Shown: positions 1 to 6,303, numbered from the stretch's first letter. The stretch is DNA of 7,281 bases from Bacilli bacterium (GCA_028685445.1 JAQUDY010000048.1:1-7281), one strand, 5' to 3'. Notes: generated by a model from the sequence alone, not told the origin. A program made the numbers and translations.

Positions 1-662
1 TTAAAATTTATAGTAAAAGTCATTTCTTTTATATAAACTAAATGGTCTTTTAAAAATAAATTATAATAAAAATTACAACTATATACATAAGTTGGAGTAT
101 AATTCATATCTTTTTCAAAAAATAATAACGTATACAAAAATGTTTCAGTTTCTTTAATTAAATGATCTATAAAATCATGAGAAAAAAATATTTGTACCTT
201 ATCATCAAATAACTCTTTTTTTAAATGATGTAAAATATTTAAACTATTGTTTAATTTATTCAATGATTTCTTATTAAAAGAAATTATTTTTAAATAATCA
301 TCTTGATTGATATCTAAATCATTTGTCATTGCATTTAATATTAAATTAACACAATTATTATTAATTTCTTTATTATCTTGAACTTTATATAATTCACAAG
401 TTTTGTCATTTAACGCTATAGTATAATCGCTAATTAAAATATTTGATTCAGCAAATTTTTTTGTTATTTTATTATAACTAAACGGGATTATTTCTAAAAT
501 AAATTCTTCGTATTCTTCAAATTCTTTTTCAAAAATAGATTTGATTTCTTTATCTTTAAATGCTATCATTGCTAAAACTATAAGAGAATGGTCTAACATA
601 AATTTAGAAATGGCCAAATTGTTTTCTAAGACATATGATAAATAGTTTTTATGTTCTATCAT
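1..662 (-). CDS. DUF2935-like protein, C-terminally cut by window edge
   Basis: This is an open frame of 220 residues from an ATG at 660-662 to the left edge, with no stop, so the C-terminus is missing. The start overlaps the previous gene's TGA by four bases (ATGA), and an AAGGA ribosome site lies 9 nt upstream. The protein is helical and resembles DUF2935: an early helix with MLDHS (22-26), the SDYTIAL segment (78-84) matching the family's YTL region, a SHDFIDHLIKET helix (161-172) like the family's P-L-L-x-D-H-x-x-R-E helix, and FYYNLFLKDH (198-207) like its F-W-x-x-x-M-x-E-H helix. Unlike its two paralogues in this window it keeps histidines and acids at these places (H25, H167, E171, H207). 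DUF2935 proteins are two ferritin-like helical bundles of unknown function, common in spore-forming Bacillota. The family call is from remembered motifs; the operon position suggests a sporulation role. Confidence 0.6.
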   Translation of the reverse strand, partial: MIEHKNYLSYVLENNLAISKFMLDHSLIVLAMIAFKDKEIKSIFEKEFEEYEEFILEIIPFSYNKITKKFAESNILISDYTIALNDKTCELYKVQDNKEINNNCVNLILNAMTNDLDINQDDYLKIISFNKKSLNKLNNSLNILHHLKKELFDDKVQIFFSHDFIDHLIKETETFLYTLLFFEKDMNYTPTYVYSCNFYYNLFLKDHLVYIKEMTFTINF

Positions 663-1603
663 TGAATTATTTCCTTAGTCTGGATATTATGTTTGGGATC
701 AAATATAAAAAATCTAGATAAATTAACAACTCTATACATGTTATCTAAAAATACTGGTTCTATTGTTAAATATATTTCTGAGTTTAGTAATTCTTCAATT
801 ATATGAGCTAAAAACTCACCGAACCTTTCATCTATGTTTTTACCTTTTTCAGTCAAAATTACTTGGTTTTCTGGTGTTAAACCTAATTTTTTATAATCTT
901 CTAATAAATGTTCTATCTCTATTACAAATGATTGTGTTTTTATTAAAACATCACTTCGACTAGGATCTATATAACTTCTTAAAAACATCGCAAATGCTTT
1001 TAATAAATTCATTGATTGATACTCATAGTCTAAAGCAAAAGTTGGATCTAATGGAATTTTTCTTATTAACCTTTCTAAAATCAAGATATATAAATTAACA
1101 TCTTCCATCATTTTTCTGATTAAGAATGGGTATGAATAAGAAAACAATTGATTATTAATTTCTTTTTCGAAAATATCTTTCAAAAAATCTAAGAAGTTTA
1201 AACTTATTACTAGAGTTACTTTATTTATCATATTAATTTGTTCTATTGTTTCATCAGATACATCCTCTGCTGTTCCTGGTGAAAGATTTGCAACTTCACC
1301 AGCTATTTCTAAAGCTATATTAGTAGAAAATAATTTTTCAGTAAGCTCAACTAATTGTATAGTATATCTATTGATTATTATTTCACTATTTAAAAAATCT
1401 TCACTTAAAGTTTTATCTGCGTGATTTAATAGTTCTTTTATTAAGTCAGTAAATTTTTGATAAAAATCTAAGGCTGAATCTTTATAAGTTTGGTTATTAT
1501 CAAGTAAAGAAAAGTTTATATTTAAACAAAACCCTCTTAATATCATTAAGTAAGATAATCCAGTAACTAAAGATGTTTTTAATAATTCTTCATTGTTTAA
1601 CAT
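659..1603 (-). CDS. DUF2935-like helical protein, 314 aa
   Basis: The ATG start has a GAGG ribosome site 5-6 nt upstream and lies 12 bp after the cwlJ stop, so the two are cotranscribed. The sequence follows DUF2935 order: an N-terminal helix (MLNNEELLKTSL), INRYTIQLVELTEKL (77-91) like the family's T-x-Y-T-L-x-A-E segment, YSYPFLIRKMMED (156-168), and FAMFLRSYIDPSRSDVL (204-220) like its H-A-x-F-I-R-G-x-L-D-P-T-E motif. A second YPFLI-like helix, EPVFLDNMYR (282-291), follows. The histidines usual in these helices are replaced (K or N at the helix sites, F/A before the DP motif), so a metal-binding role looks lost. There is no signal peptide or membrane segment. It is clearly paralogous to the 309-aa protein at 2803-3732: both share the MLxxxE start, an RGFxLNI stretch near residue 23 and the LFSYSxPFxIR stretch. 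Function unknown; a structural or coat role is inference. Confidence 0.72.
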   Translation of the reverse strand: MLNNEELLKTSLVTGLSYLMILRGFCLNINFSLLDNNQTYKDSALDFYQKFTDLIKELLNHADKTLSEDFLNSEIIINRYTIQLVELTEKLFSTNIALEIAGEVANLSPGTAEDVSDETIEQINMINKVTLVISLNFLDFLKDIFEKEINNQLFSYSYPFLIRKMMEDVNLYILILERLIRKIPLDPTFALDYEYQSMNLLKAFAMFLRSYIDPSRSDVLIKTQSFVIEIEHLLEDYKKLGLTPENQVILTEKGKNIDERFGEFLAHIIEELLNSEIYLTIEPVFLDNMYRVVNLSRFFIFDPKHNIQTKEIIQ

Positions 1604-1615
1604 TTTTCCTCTTTT

Positions 1616-2044
1616 CTAGCACTGTCCTTCTTCTGGTACGTAAAAACAGTGACTTTTATATTGTCCAATATTTTGTTGATTAAACCAAGTTGTCAAACAC
1701 TTTTCATTGTTTTTAGGTGCATAGAACCATAAAGCTCTAGATGCTGGCCAAAACTTTTCACCATCCAAAACTCTTTGGGCAAGTGCTTGCTCTTCAGGAG
1801 TTGATGATAATTTAAATAATTCGCTTTGCACCCCTGCAAAACCTCCAGGGGATTGAAATATAACTTCTTGAAGTGTGGTTATTTTTTCAAAATCTGGTGA
1901 ATTACACAGCAATCTGTTTACAACAACATTTCCTACTAATAACATTCCATATTCTCCTTCTCCTATAGCTTCAGCTCTCATTAGTCTGGCTAAAAAGTCT
2001 ATATCTGTGTTGTCGTAAACCTCTACCTTAAGCGCTTCTCTCAT
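1616..2044 (-). CDS. cwlJ: Spore cortex cell wall hydrolase CwlJ
   Basis: The 142-residue protein matches the usual CwlJ length and lacks the signal peptide and peptidoglycan-binding domain of SleB. Hallmarks are DFLARLMRAEAIGEGE (16-31) followed by GMLLVGNVVVNRL (33-45), FWPASRALWFY (98-108), and the terminal YKSHCFYVP (129-137). E25 in the RAEA motif is the glutamate conserved as catalytic in the SleB/CwlJ (Hydrolase_2) family. In Bacillus, CwlJ is made in the mother cell, sits in the coat with its partner GerQ, and degrades cortex containing muramic-lactam during germination in response to Ca-DPA. The ATG overlaps the end of the LysM gene by 17 bp, with AAGGA 8 nt upstream, so translation is probably coupled. 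No GerQ-like gene is visible in this window; the four-LysM neighbour is a candidate partner (inference). The N-terminus is about five residues longer than that of B. subtilis CwlJ before the LARL motif. Confidence 0.93.
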   Translation of the reverse strand: MREALKVEVYDNTDIDFLARLMRAEAIGEGEYGMLLVGNVVVNRLLCNSPDFEKITTLQEVIFQSPGGFAGVQSELFKLSSTPEEQALAQRVLDGEKFWPASRALWFYAPKNNEKCLTTWFNQQNIGQYKSHCFYVPEEGQC

Positions 2045-2747
2045 TTGGATTTTCCTTAGGAACTAAAAGTTGCTGACCAATAGATAGATCATCTGATGTT
2101 AAGTTGTTCATTTCTTTTAATTCTTTTACTGAAATTCCTTTTTTACGAGCAATTGAATATAGATTATCATTCGGTAACACTATATGTGTTTCTGTTTCTT
2201 TACTTTCTTTTAATATCCCAAGAGTTATTATGAGTTTTGTTCCAACTTTTAAATTTTCATTAAGTAAATAATTTTGAGACATAATATTTTCTATTGTAGT
2301 ATTGTATTCTTGTGCTATTGAATATAATGAATCTCCAGGTTTAACAGTGTAAATTATCTCATTATTTAATAAGGGCAAATTATTATAAACAAAGATTGTT
2401 TCACCTTCTTTTAAGGTGTCTTCGAGTAAATTATTGATCTCGAGCAATTCTTCAGAAGTCATTCCATAATTATAAGCAATACTATATAAGGTATCATTTT
2501 TTTCTACTATGTATTTTTTATAAAGCGAAGGATTTTTTGGATCATAAAGAGTGTCAATAGTAATGATTTCACCAGGAGTAAGCAAATTAGTTGTTAAATT
2601 ATTTAGCTCTTTTAATTTTGAAACACTTGTATTAAATCTTGATGCTATATCATATAAATTATCATTTTCTTCAATTATGTATTGCGTTCCATAACTTGAA
2701 TTTAATTTATTATTATTAATAACTCTTCTTATATTTATTTTTTTCAT
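2028..2747 (-). CDS. Four-LysM peptidoglycan-binding protein
   Basis: The 239-residue protein is almost entirely four LysM domains, at about 22-66, 78-121, 132-175 and 187-230. Each has the pattern of a Y/H-x-V/I start, x-x-x-D-x-L-Y-x-I-A, an N-N-L or similar turn and a final G-x-x-L/I-x-V/I strand. LysM binds N-acetylglucosamine in peptidoglycan and related glycans. There is no signal peptide: the N-terminus (MKKINIRRVI) is basic but has no hydrophobic core, so a protein made in the mother cell that reaches the cortex or coat from the cytosol, as SafA and SpoVID do, fits better than export. Linkers are short and no catalytic domain is present. The ATG follows an AGGAG ribosome site by 7 nt. 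The stop lies inside the first codons of cwlJ (17-bp overlap), which ties the two proteins together. Its role as a scaffold or targeting factor for CwlJ is inference. Confidence 0.93.
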   Translation of the reverse strand: MKKINIRRVINNNKLNSSYGTQYIIEENDNLYDIASRFNTSVSKLKELNNLTTNLLTPGEIITIDTLYDPKNPSLYKKYIVEKNDTLYSIAYNYGMTSEELLEINNLLEDTLKEGETIFVYNNLPLLNNEIIYTVKPGDSLYSIAQEYNTTIENIMSQNYLLNENLKVGTKLIITLGILKESKETETHIVLPNDNLYSIARKKGISVKELKEMNNLTSDDLSIGQQLLVPKENPNERSA

Positions 2748-2802
2748 CTAATCGCTCCTATATTAAAATATGATGTTAAATAATATTTATTATTATAAAA
2801 AA

Positions 2803-3732
2803 TTAATGCTCTTTCATAATTGAGGTTTCGATTATATTTAAATTATATATTATATAGTTTGCAGCACGGTAAAAATCATCTATAAATATTGGTTCTACTA
2901 TAAAATAAACTTTATTATCTAATAATTCTTTAATTATTTCTTTAAAGTAATTTGAGTACCTAAAGATTGATTTTTGAGTTTTTTTTGTTAACTCTATCAT
3001 TGTTTTTGGAGTTAAATCAACATTTAAATATGAGTCTCTTAAATGTGAAAACTCTACTGAAAAAGAATTAAACTTAATATATACATCATTTCTTTCAGGA
3101 TTAACTATTAATGACATATAGGTAGCTATATTTCTCATAAGTTCGATAACTCTGTATTCGTAGTTTGAAACAGAGGTTGGACTTGCTCTTACTTTTTTTA
3201 TGTTTCGAAGCATCATTTCATTATAAAATTCTATTGCTTTTATCATGGTTCTAATAACAAAAGGCGACGAATAAGAAAATAGTTTATTAGTTTTTATATC
3301 ATTAAGAATTGACTTTAAAAAATCTATATATTTTACTGCAAGCTCATATGTTTCTTTATTTACACTTGTCATTAAAGTAACCATTTCTTTAGGTTCTTCT
3401 TCTAAATGATGTTTTTTTAATAATAGCAATTTATTAGTAATAGCTTTATCTAATTTTATATTAAAAAGATTTTCAGTTAAAATCTCACAAGGTAATGTAT
3501 ACTCAGATACTAAAAAGTTTCCTTTAATCGCATTCTCTGGTAAAAAATCATTTATTTTGTCCACAAACATATTTAGAATTTTTTCTGATTTTATAATATA
3601 TTCTTTTGCTGTATCAATGCATTCACGGTTTAAAAAAGAAAGTGTTATATTTAATGAAAACCCTCTAATATTAGTTAAATAAAAAATGTTAAGTGTTAAT
3701 GATTGGATAATAAATTCTAAATCTGATAACAT
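2803..3732 (-). CDS. DUF2935-like helical protein, 309 aa
   Basis: I place the start at the ATG at 3730-3732, not at the in-frame ATG at 3754-3756. The inner ATG has a GAGGA ribosome site 5 nt upstream, gives an N-terminus (MLSDLEFIIQSL) that aligns with the paralogue's MLNNEELLKTSL, and lies downstream of the probable transcription start; the outer ATG has no ribosome site. Domain order follows DUF2935: VSEYTLPCEILTENLF (75-90), FSYSSPFVIRTMIK (152-165), YEYRVIELMRNIATYMSL (191-208) and VNPERNDV (210-217), then VEPIFIDDFYR (279-289). The histidines usual for the family in the last helices are replaced by T, D and N/I, as in the 314-aa paralogue. No signal or membrane segment. It is the first gene of the probable sporulation operon, 55 bp upstream of the LysM gene. 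Function unknown. Confidence 0.7.
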   Translation of the reverse strand: MLSDLEFIIQSLTLNIFYLTNIRGFSLNITLSFLNRECIDTAKEYIIKSEKILNMFVDKINDFLPENAIKGNFLVSEYTLPCEILTENLFNIKLDKAITNKLLLLKKHHLEEEPKEMVTLMTSVNKETYELAVKYIDFLKSILNDIKTNKLFSYSSPFVIRTMIKAIEFYNEMMLRNIKKVRASPTSVSNYEYRVIELMRNIATYMSLIVNPERNDVYIKFNSFSVEFSHLRDSYLNVDLTPKTMIELTKKTQKSIFRYSNYFKEIIKELLDNKVYFIVEPIFIDDFYRAANYIIYNLNIIETSIMKEH

Positions 3733-3761
3733 TATTTTCCTCTTCCTATAAGTCATATATA

Positions 3762-3787
3762 AAAATATGCTTTTAACTTTTTTTTAT
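3762..3787 (-). promoter_or_regulatory. Candidate sigE/sigK-type sporulation promoter
   Basis: On the minus strand, CATATTTT (3769 down to 3762) matches the mother-cell sigma -10 pattern CATANNNT, with an ATA triplet (3787-3785) 15 bp upstream resembling the sigE -35. Transcription would begin near 3755, about 13 nt before the ribosome site of the 309-aa DUF2935-like gene, just after the terminator of the preceding gene. In DNA this AT-rich the match is weak on its own. The position and the cwlJ-containing operon downstream make it plausible. Confidence 0.35.
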
Positions 3788-3790
3788 TAT

Positions 3791-3819
3791 CACAAAATAA
3801 AAAAGAACTTTGAGTTCTT
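3791..3819 (-). terminator. Rho-independent terminator of the 152-aa gene
   Basis: A perfect 7-bp stem (AAGAACT / AGTTCTT, 3803-3819) with a 3-nt loop is followed on the minus strand by a T-rich run (TTTTATTTTG). It overlaps the TAA stop at 3818-3820. It separates the single gene on its right from the sporulation operon on its left. The stem is AT-rich, so termination may be moderate. Confidence 0.75.
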
Positions 3820-4276
3820 AATAAAGTTTATGTTGACTTTCAAAATCTAAATCCGCCGCTAATAAGTAGTTTTCGTTTAAAGTTAATTCCAAATTATCTA
3901 TATCGATGCTTCCTATTATATATTGAGAGTCTAAAACATATTCCGGTAGTGTTTCTTCGTTCCAGTGTTTTGAGTTCTTTATGTTTTTTCTAACCGCATA
4001 ATCTAGTTCTTCTTTTAAAATTCCTATTAATATTATGCTGCCTGTAGTTATATTTATTCCTCTATTCTTTTCATCTGTAACAAAGTGAAGAGGATCATTT
4101 ATTATTTCTTCATCTATAGGTATCATTTTAGTAAAAAGCTCTTTTTCTTGCATTATTAAACCTTCATTAAATATGATTTCATACATATCTTTTTCAGTAA
4201 CATGATAATAATATGCAACATCTTCTAAGTTAAATAAAGCTAAAAAATCTCTATTAAATTTTTCTTCGTTATACAT
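3818..4276 (-). CDS. Unrecognised 152-aa protein, possibly ART-fold
   Basis: I do not recognise a named family. The frame begins at a TTG (4283-4285) or an ATG three codons later (4274-4276). The AGGAG at 4289-4293 is 3 nt from the TTG (too close) and 12 nt from the ATG (long), so the start is uncertain; I prefer the ATG. The layout recalls small ADP-ribosyltransferase-fold proteins: YYYHVT (22-27) then an EIIFNEGLI helix-turn (33-41), PLHFVTDE (62-69), a hydrophobic strand IILIGIL (81-87), and LPEYVLDSQYIIG (110-122), where the glutamate could be the last active-site residue. Candidate residues are H25 and E112. No signal peptide or membrane segment. It has its own extended -10 promoter and terminator, so it is a single-gene unit between a toxin-antitoxin cassette and a sporulation operon. 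The enzymatic guess is weak; the gene itself is solid. Confidence 0.35.
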   Translation of the reverse strand: MYNEEKFNRDFLALFNLEDVAYYYHVTEKDMYEIIFNEGLIMQEKELFTKMIPIDEEIINDPLHFVTDEKNRGINITTGSIILIGILKEELDYAVRKNIKNSKHWNEETLPEYVLDSQYIIGSIDIDNLELTLNENYLLAADLDFESQHKLY

Positions 4277-4301
4277 ATGTTTCAATCTCTCCTATCTAAA
4301 A

Positions 4302-4310
4302 ATTATAACA
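4302..4310 (-). promoter_or_regulatory. Extended -10 sigA promoter of the 152-aa gene
   Basis: On the minus strand, TG-T-TATAAT gives a perfect -10 hexamer (4307 to 4302) with the TG extension (4310-4309). No good -35 is seen, as is usual for extended -10 promoters. Transcription would begin near 4295, right at the ribosome site, giving a leader of about 20 nt before the ATG at 4276. Confidence 0.6.
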
Positions 4311-4384
4311 TATAAACAAAATATAAGATTAATTATTTTTAAAAAGTCTTCTTATTTACAATGTTTCTGTTTTTATTTTTGTTT

Positions 4385-4414
4385 TTCACAAAAAGAGACG
4401 ACCTTTCGGTCGTC
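4385..4414 (-). terminator. Rho-independent terminator with GAAA tetraloop
   Basis: GACGACC and GGTCGTC form a perfect 7-bp GC-rich stem (4397-4414) closed on the minus strand by a GAAA (GNRA) loop and followed by TCTTTTTG. The T-run is on the minus-strand side only, so it stops transcription coming from the right, that is, from rnlB or from any RNA made in 4415-4548. It lies 134 bp past the rnlB stop, and a second hairpin directly precedes it. Confidence 0.85.
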
Positions 4415-4433
4415 ATTCAGGGGGCTGCTGAAT
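4415..4433 (-). other. Small stem-loop with C-rich loop before the terminator
   Basis: ATTCAG and CTGAAT (4415-4420 and 4428-4433) form a 6-bp inverted repeat. On the minus strand the 7-nt loop is CAGCCCC. It abuts the terminator hairpin with no gap, giving a double-hairpin RNA 3' end in otherwise AT-rich sequence. Role unknown. Confidence 0.5.
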
Positions 4434-4548
4434 TTCACTTTGTGTATTACTTAAAGTCTTATAAATAAAGGGATATGTAAACATTAGATTTTATCTATTA
4501 TCATACAATATCACCTAAATTTAAGTTTTTTGTCGCCTAAAATGTCGC
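4434..4548. other. Gene-free spacer after rnlB
   Basis: Between the double hairpin and the rnlB stop I find no credible reading frame, tRNA or convincing promoter on either strand. The only structure is the 12-bp tandem repeat at its right end. In the minus-strand frame offset from rnlB, the repeat reads as a short LGDILGDKK-type peptide ending at a TGA, too short to call a gene. Confidence 0.5.
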
Positions 4549-4554
4549 CTAAAA
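4531..4554. repeat. Perfect 12-bp tandem direct repeat
   Basis: TGTCGCCTAAAA occurs twice in a row (4531-4542 and 4543-4554). The second copy covers the last codons and TAG stop of rnlB (4549-4551). A degraded relative (ATCACCTAAATT) lies about 20 bp to the left. It could be a recombination core, a protein-binding site at the cassette border, or a relic of another gene's 3' end. Confidence 0.8.
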
Positions 4555-4887
4555 GTCATCAACATTAAATAACAGAGAATTACTTAACAACTTCTTATTG
4601 TTTTTGAAAAATTGATTCATTATTTCTAGAAATTTTGTATCTAATTCTCCATATCTCTTACTTGTATAATCCATTTTTCCATCTTGTATTGTAAAAATCC
4701 AAAACCTATCGGCAGAATTTAAACTTGTTGTTGATAATAATAAATCAAAAACAATTTCACCATTAAAATTACTTCCAATTAGGATATCGGATTCAAATTT
4801 TTTTATTATTTGTCCAACATTATAGATAGTTTTGATAGTTACTAAATAAAGATTATTTGTCCTATATAAAATTTGGTAACTCTCCAT
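4549..4887 (-). CDS. rnlB: RnlB-like antitoxin
   Basis: The 112-residue acidic protein fits the small size of RnlB (123 aa in E. coli). The central GEIVFDLLLS (43-52) matches the G-E-I-L-F-D-L-L core of E. coli RnlB, followed by RFWIFTIQDGKM (61-72) in place of its RFVTLEMKYGR strand pair, and a helical end (83-105) where both proteins have a phenylalanine-rich helix. In E. coli, RnlB binds and blocks RnlA; loss of the unstable RnlB after T4 infection frees the toxin. Gene order is toxin then antitoxin, as in E. coli, with a 12-bp gap and a GAGGGTG ribosome site 5 nt before the ATG. That is consistent with co-expression from the upstream promoter. Identity is low, so the call rests on the core motif plus the RnlA neighbour. 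No DNA-binding domain is visible, so autoregulation by RnlB is not suggested. Confidence 0.88.
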   Translation of the reverse strand: MESYQILYRTNNLYLVTIKTIYNVGQIIKKFESDILIGSNFNGEIVFDLLLSTTSLNSADRFWIFTIQDGKMDYTSKRYGELDTKFLEIMNQFFKNNKKLLSNSLLFNVDDF

Positions 4888-4899
4888 ATCTACACCCTC

Positions 4900-6303
4900 T
4901 TATTTATAATATTCTTCAATCAACTTAATACTACTAACAATTACTTCTTTACTTTCCTTGTTATCCATTGTTTTTGTATCTGAAATATCTAAATCACCAA
5001 AATGAAATATTTTATGTCTAATGGCATTATAGTAATTATAACACTTATTTATATAATCCACTTTAGATGAATCAATTTTTTCTGCATGTACTTTCTGCAA
5101 AAAGTGTCTAGTGCCATCATAATCAAAATAACTAAAACCAGTAGTAACTATAATATTTAAATCATTTTTAAAAACAAATTTTAATTGTCCTTCAATAGCT
5201 CTTAACACTGGCGCTGTAATATAACTTGAATCTTCAACATAATCTATTTCTAAAAACAAATTATATATGCCTTGTACTAATAATCTATAAATATCTATAT
5301 TAATTTTTGTATTTTCTAAAGCTGGAGCTATTTCATATAATTTTTTCTTTATACTATTTTGGTCAATTTTAGTATTATTATTACAATTTAGGTTTAACAA
5401 AATAGTATCAATAGTATCTTTATCATTCAAAAAGCTTAAAAGCAATTGAAATATCATTTCATTCTGTTTAGGAATTATAAGACAATTCCCACTATCAAAA
5501 TGATATTTCTGAAAAGTTAATTTTTCTTTTCCTACTACACACGTAAAAATAGAATGATTTGATTTTTCCTCCTCAGTATAATTAAAATTGTCTATTAATA
5601 ATTTCATTTTATTTAAAGAGGTTACTACAATTTCGTCACTATACCTATAGCTCTTAAAGCCATAATCATCTTCTTTAGAAGGTTCAAGAGATTTTAATTC
5701 ATACTTAGCTAGTTTATCCGCTATTTCATTATATTTATTTCCAGTATGTGCAGCAACTTTAATAAAGTCTATTTCAATTGACTTTTTTCTTTTTTCTATC
5801 TCATCATTATAATCCATAGAAATTTGACTTTTCAATCTCCACTCCTTAGTTATCCATTTTCCCAAGCCTTCATAATCATGCATAACATAAGCTTTTTTAA
5901 AACCTTTATATATGGCATAATCTAGTGCTTCTAAAACTCCTTTTATTTCTCCAAAAACTTGGTTACTATCATATTTATCGACAGCAACACCACTAATTCT
6001 ATATTCTGGATTATTCTTTGATAAACATACACATCCATATGAAACATAATCATAATCTTTATTGAATGATCCATCAGTATAAACTATTATTTCATTATCG
6101 TTTATATCAGCTAAACTTAATAATTCTTTTGCTGTAGCAATTACTTGTTCTTCGTCACTTTGAGTTAAATAAATATTTGCTTCTTCTATAGTACTAAATT
6201 TTTTGTATTTTGCCCCTTTAAAACCTTTAGTAGATTCGCTACATTCATCCCAATTATCAAATACACCTACTTTTTTACCAACTTTAACTGCATAATATGC
6301 CAT
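4900..6303 (-). CDS. rnlA: RNase H1 - RnlA fusion ribonuclease toxin
   Basis: The 467-residue protein has three parts. Residues 2-46 are an RNase H1 N-terminal hybrid-binding (Cauli_VI) domain (YYAVKVGKKVGVFDNWDEC, then GFKGAKYKKF). Residues 71-203 are an RNase H domain with all four acids: D77 (YTDGSF), E119 (GEIKGVLEAL), D143 (MHDYEGLGKW) and D196 (NEIADKLAK), plus H186 (AAHTGN). Residues from about 222 to the end match E. coli RnlA (RNase LS): KLTFQKYHFDSG (261-272), VLRAIEGQLK (366-375), TTGFSYFD (387-394) and the HEPN motif RHKIFH (R429, H434, R-x4-H); E371 is the likely third active-site residue. The N-terminal domain of E. coli RnlA is replaced by RNase H. RnlA degrades mRNA and blocks T4 growth; E. 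coli needs separate RNase HI for RnlA activity and for RnlB control. The start is firm: AAGGAGGT lies 6 nt upstream. Confidence 0.93.
   Translation of the reverse strand: MAYYAVKVGKKVGVFDNWDECSESTKGFKGAKYKKFSTIEEANIYLTQSDEEQVIATAKELLSLADINDNEIIVYTDGSFNKDYDYVSYGCVCLSKNNPEYRISGVAVDKYDSNQVFGEIKGVLEALDYAIYKGFKKAYVMHDYEGLGKWITKEWRLKSQISMDYNDEIEKRKKSIEIDFIKVAAHTGNKYNEIADKLAKYELKSLEPSKEDDYGFKSYRYSDEIVVTSLNKMKLLIDNFNYTEEEKSNHSIFTCVVGKEKLTFQKYHFDSGNCLIIPKQNEMIFQLLLSFLNDKDTIDTILLNLNCNNNTKIDQNSIKKKLYEIAPALENTKINIDIYRLLVQGIYNLFLEIDYVEDSSYITAPVLRAIEGQLKFVFKNDLNIIVTTGFSYFDYDGTRHFLQKVHAEKIDSSKVDYINKCYNYYNAIRHKIFHFGDLDISDTKTMDNKESKEVIVSSIKLIEEYYK

Noticed and set aside
763..963. Plus-strand frame of 66 codons
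   Set aside because: It lies wholly inside the 314-aa minus-strand gene, has no ribosome site, and its hydrophobic Leu/Phe-rich composition is what the complement of an AT-rich helical gene gives.
1616..2044. SleB rather than CwlJ
   Set aside because: SleB has a signal peptide and an N-terminal peptidoglycan-binding domain and is about twice as long. This 142-aa protein has neither, and its SHCFY end matches CwlJ.
2764..2790. Second CATATTTTA with ATA 15 bp upstream, before the LysM gene
   Set aside because: Transcription from it would begin near 2758, inside the AGGAG ribosome site of the LysM gene, so it would make a poorly translated mRNA. It is probably a chance match in AT-rich DNA.
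4385..4440. End of a tRNA, tmRNA or other known structural RNA as an integration site
   Set aside because: The hairpins lack a T-arm sequence or CCA end and match no conserved RNA I recognise. The T-run marks them as a terminator.
4531..4554. CRISPR-like repeat
   Set aside because: The two 12-bp copies are directly tandem with no spacer, far too short, and no cas genes are present.
4900..6303. Ordinary RNase HI with an unrelated C-terminal extension
   Set aside because: The last 250 residues keep several RnlA-specific stretches (IEG-x-LK, GFSYFD, RHKIFH) in the right order, and an RnlB-like gene follows directly.
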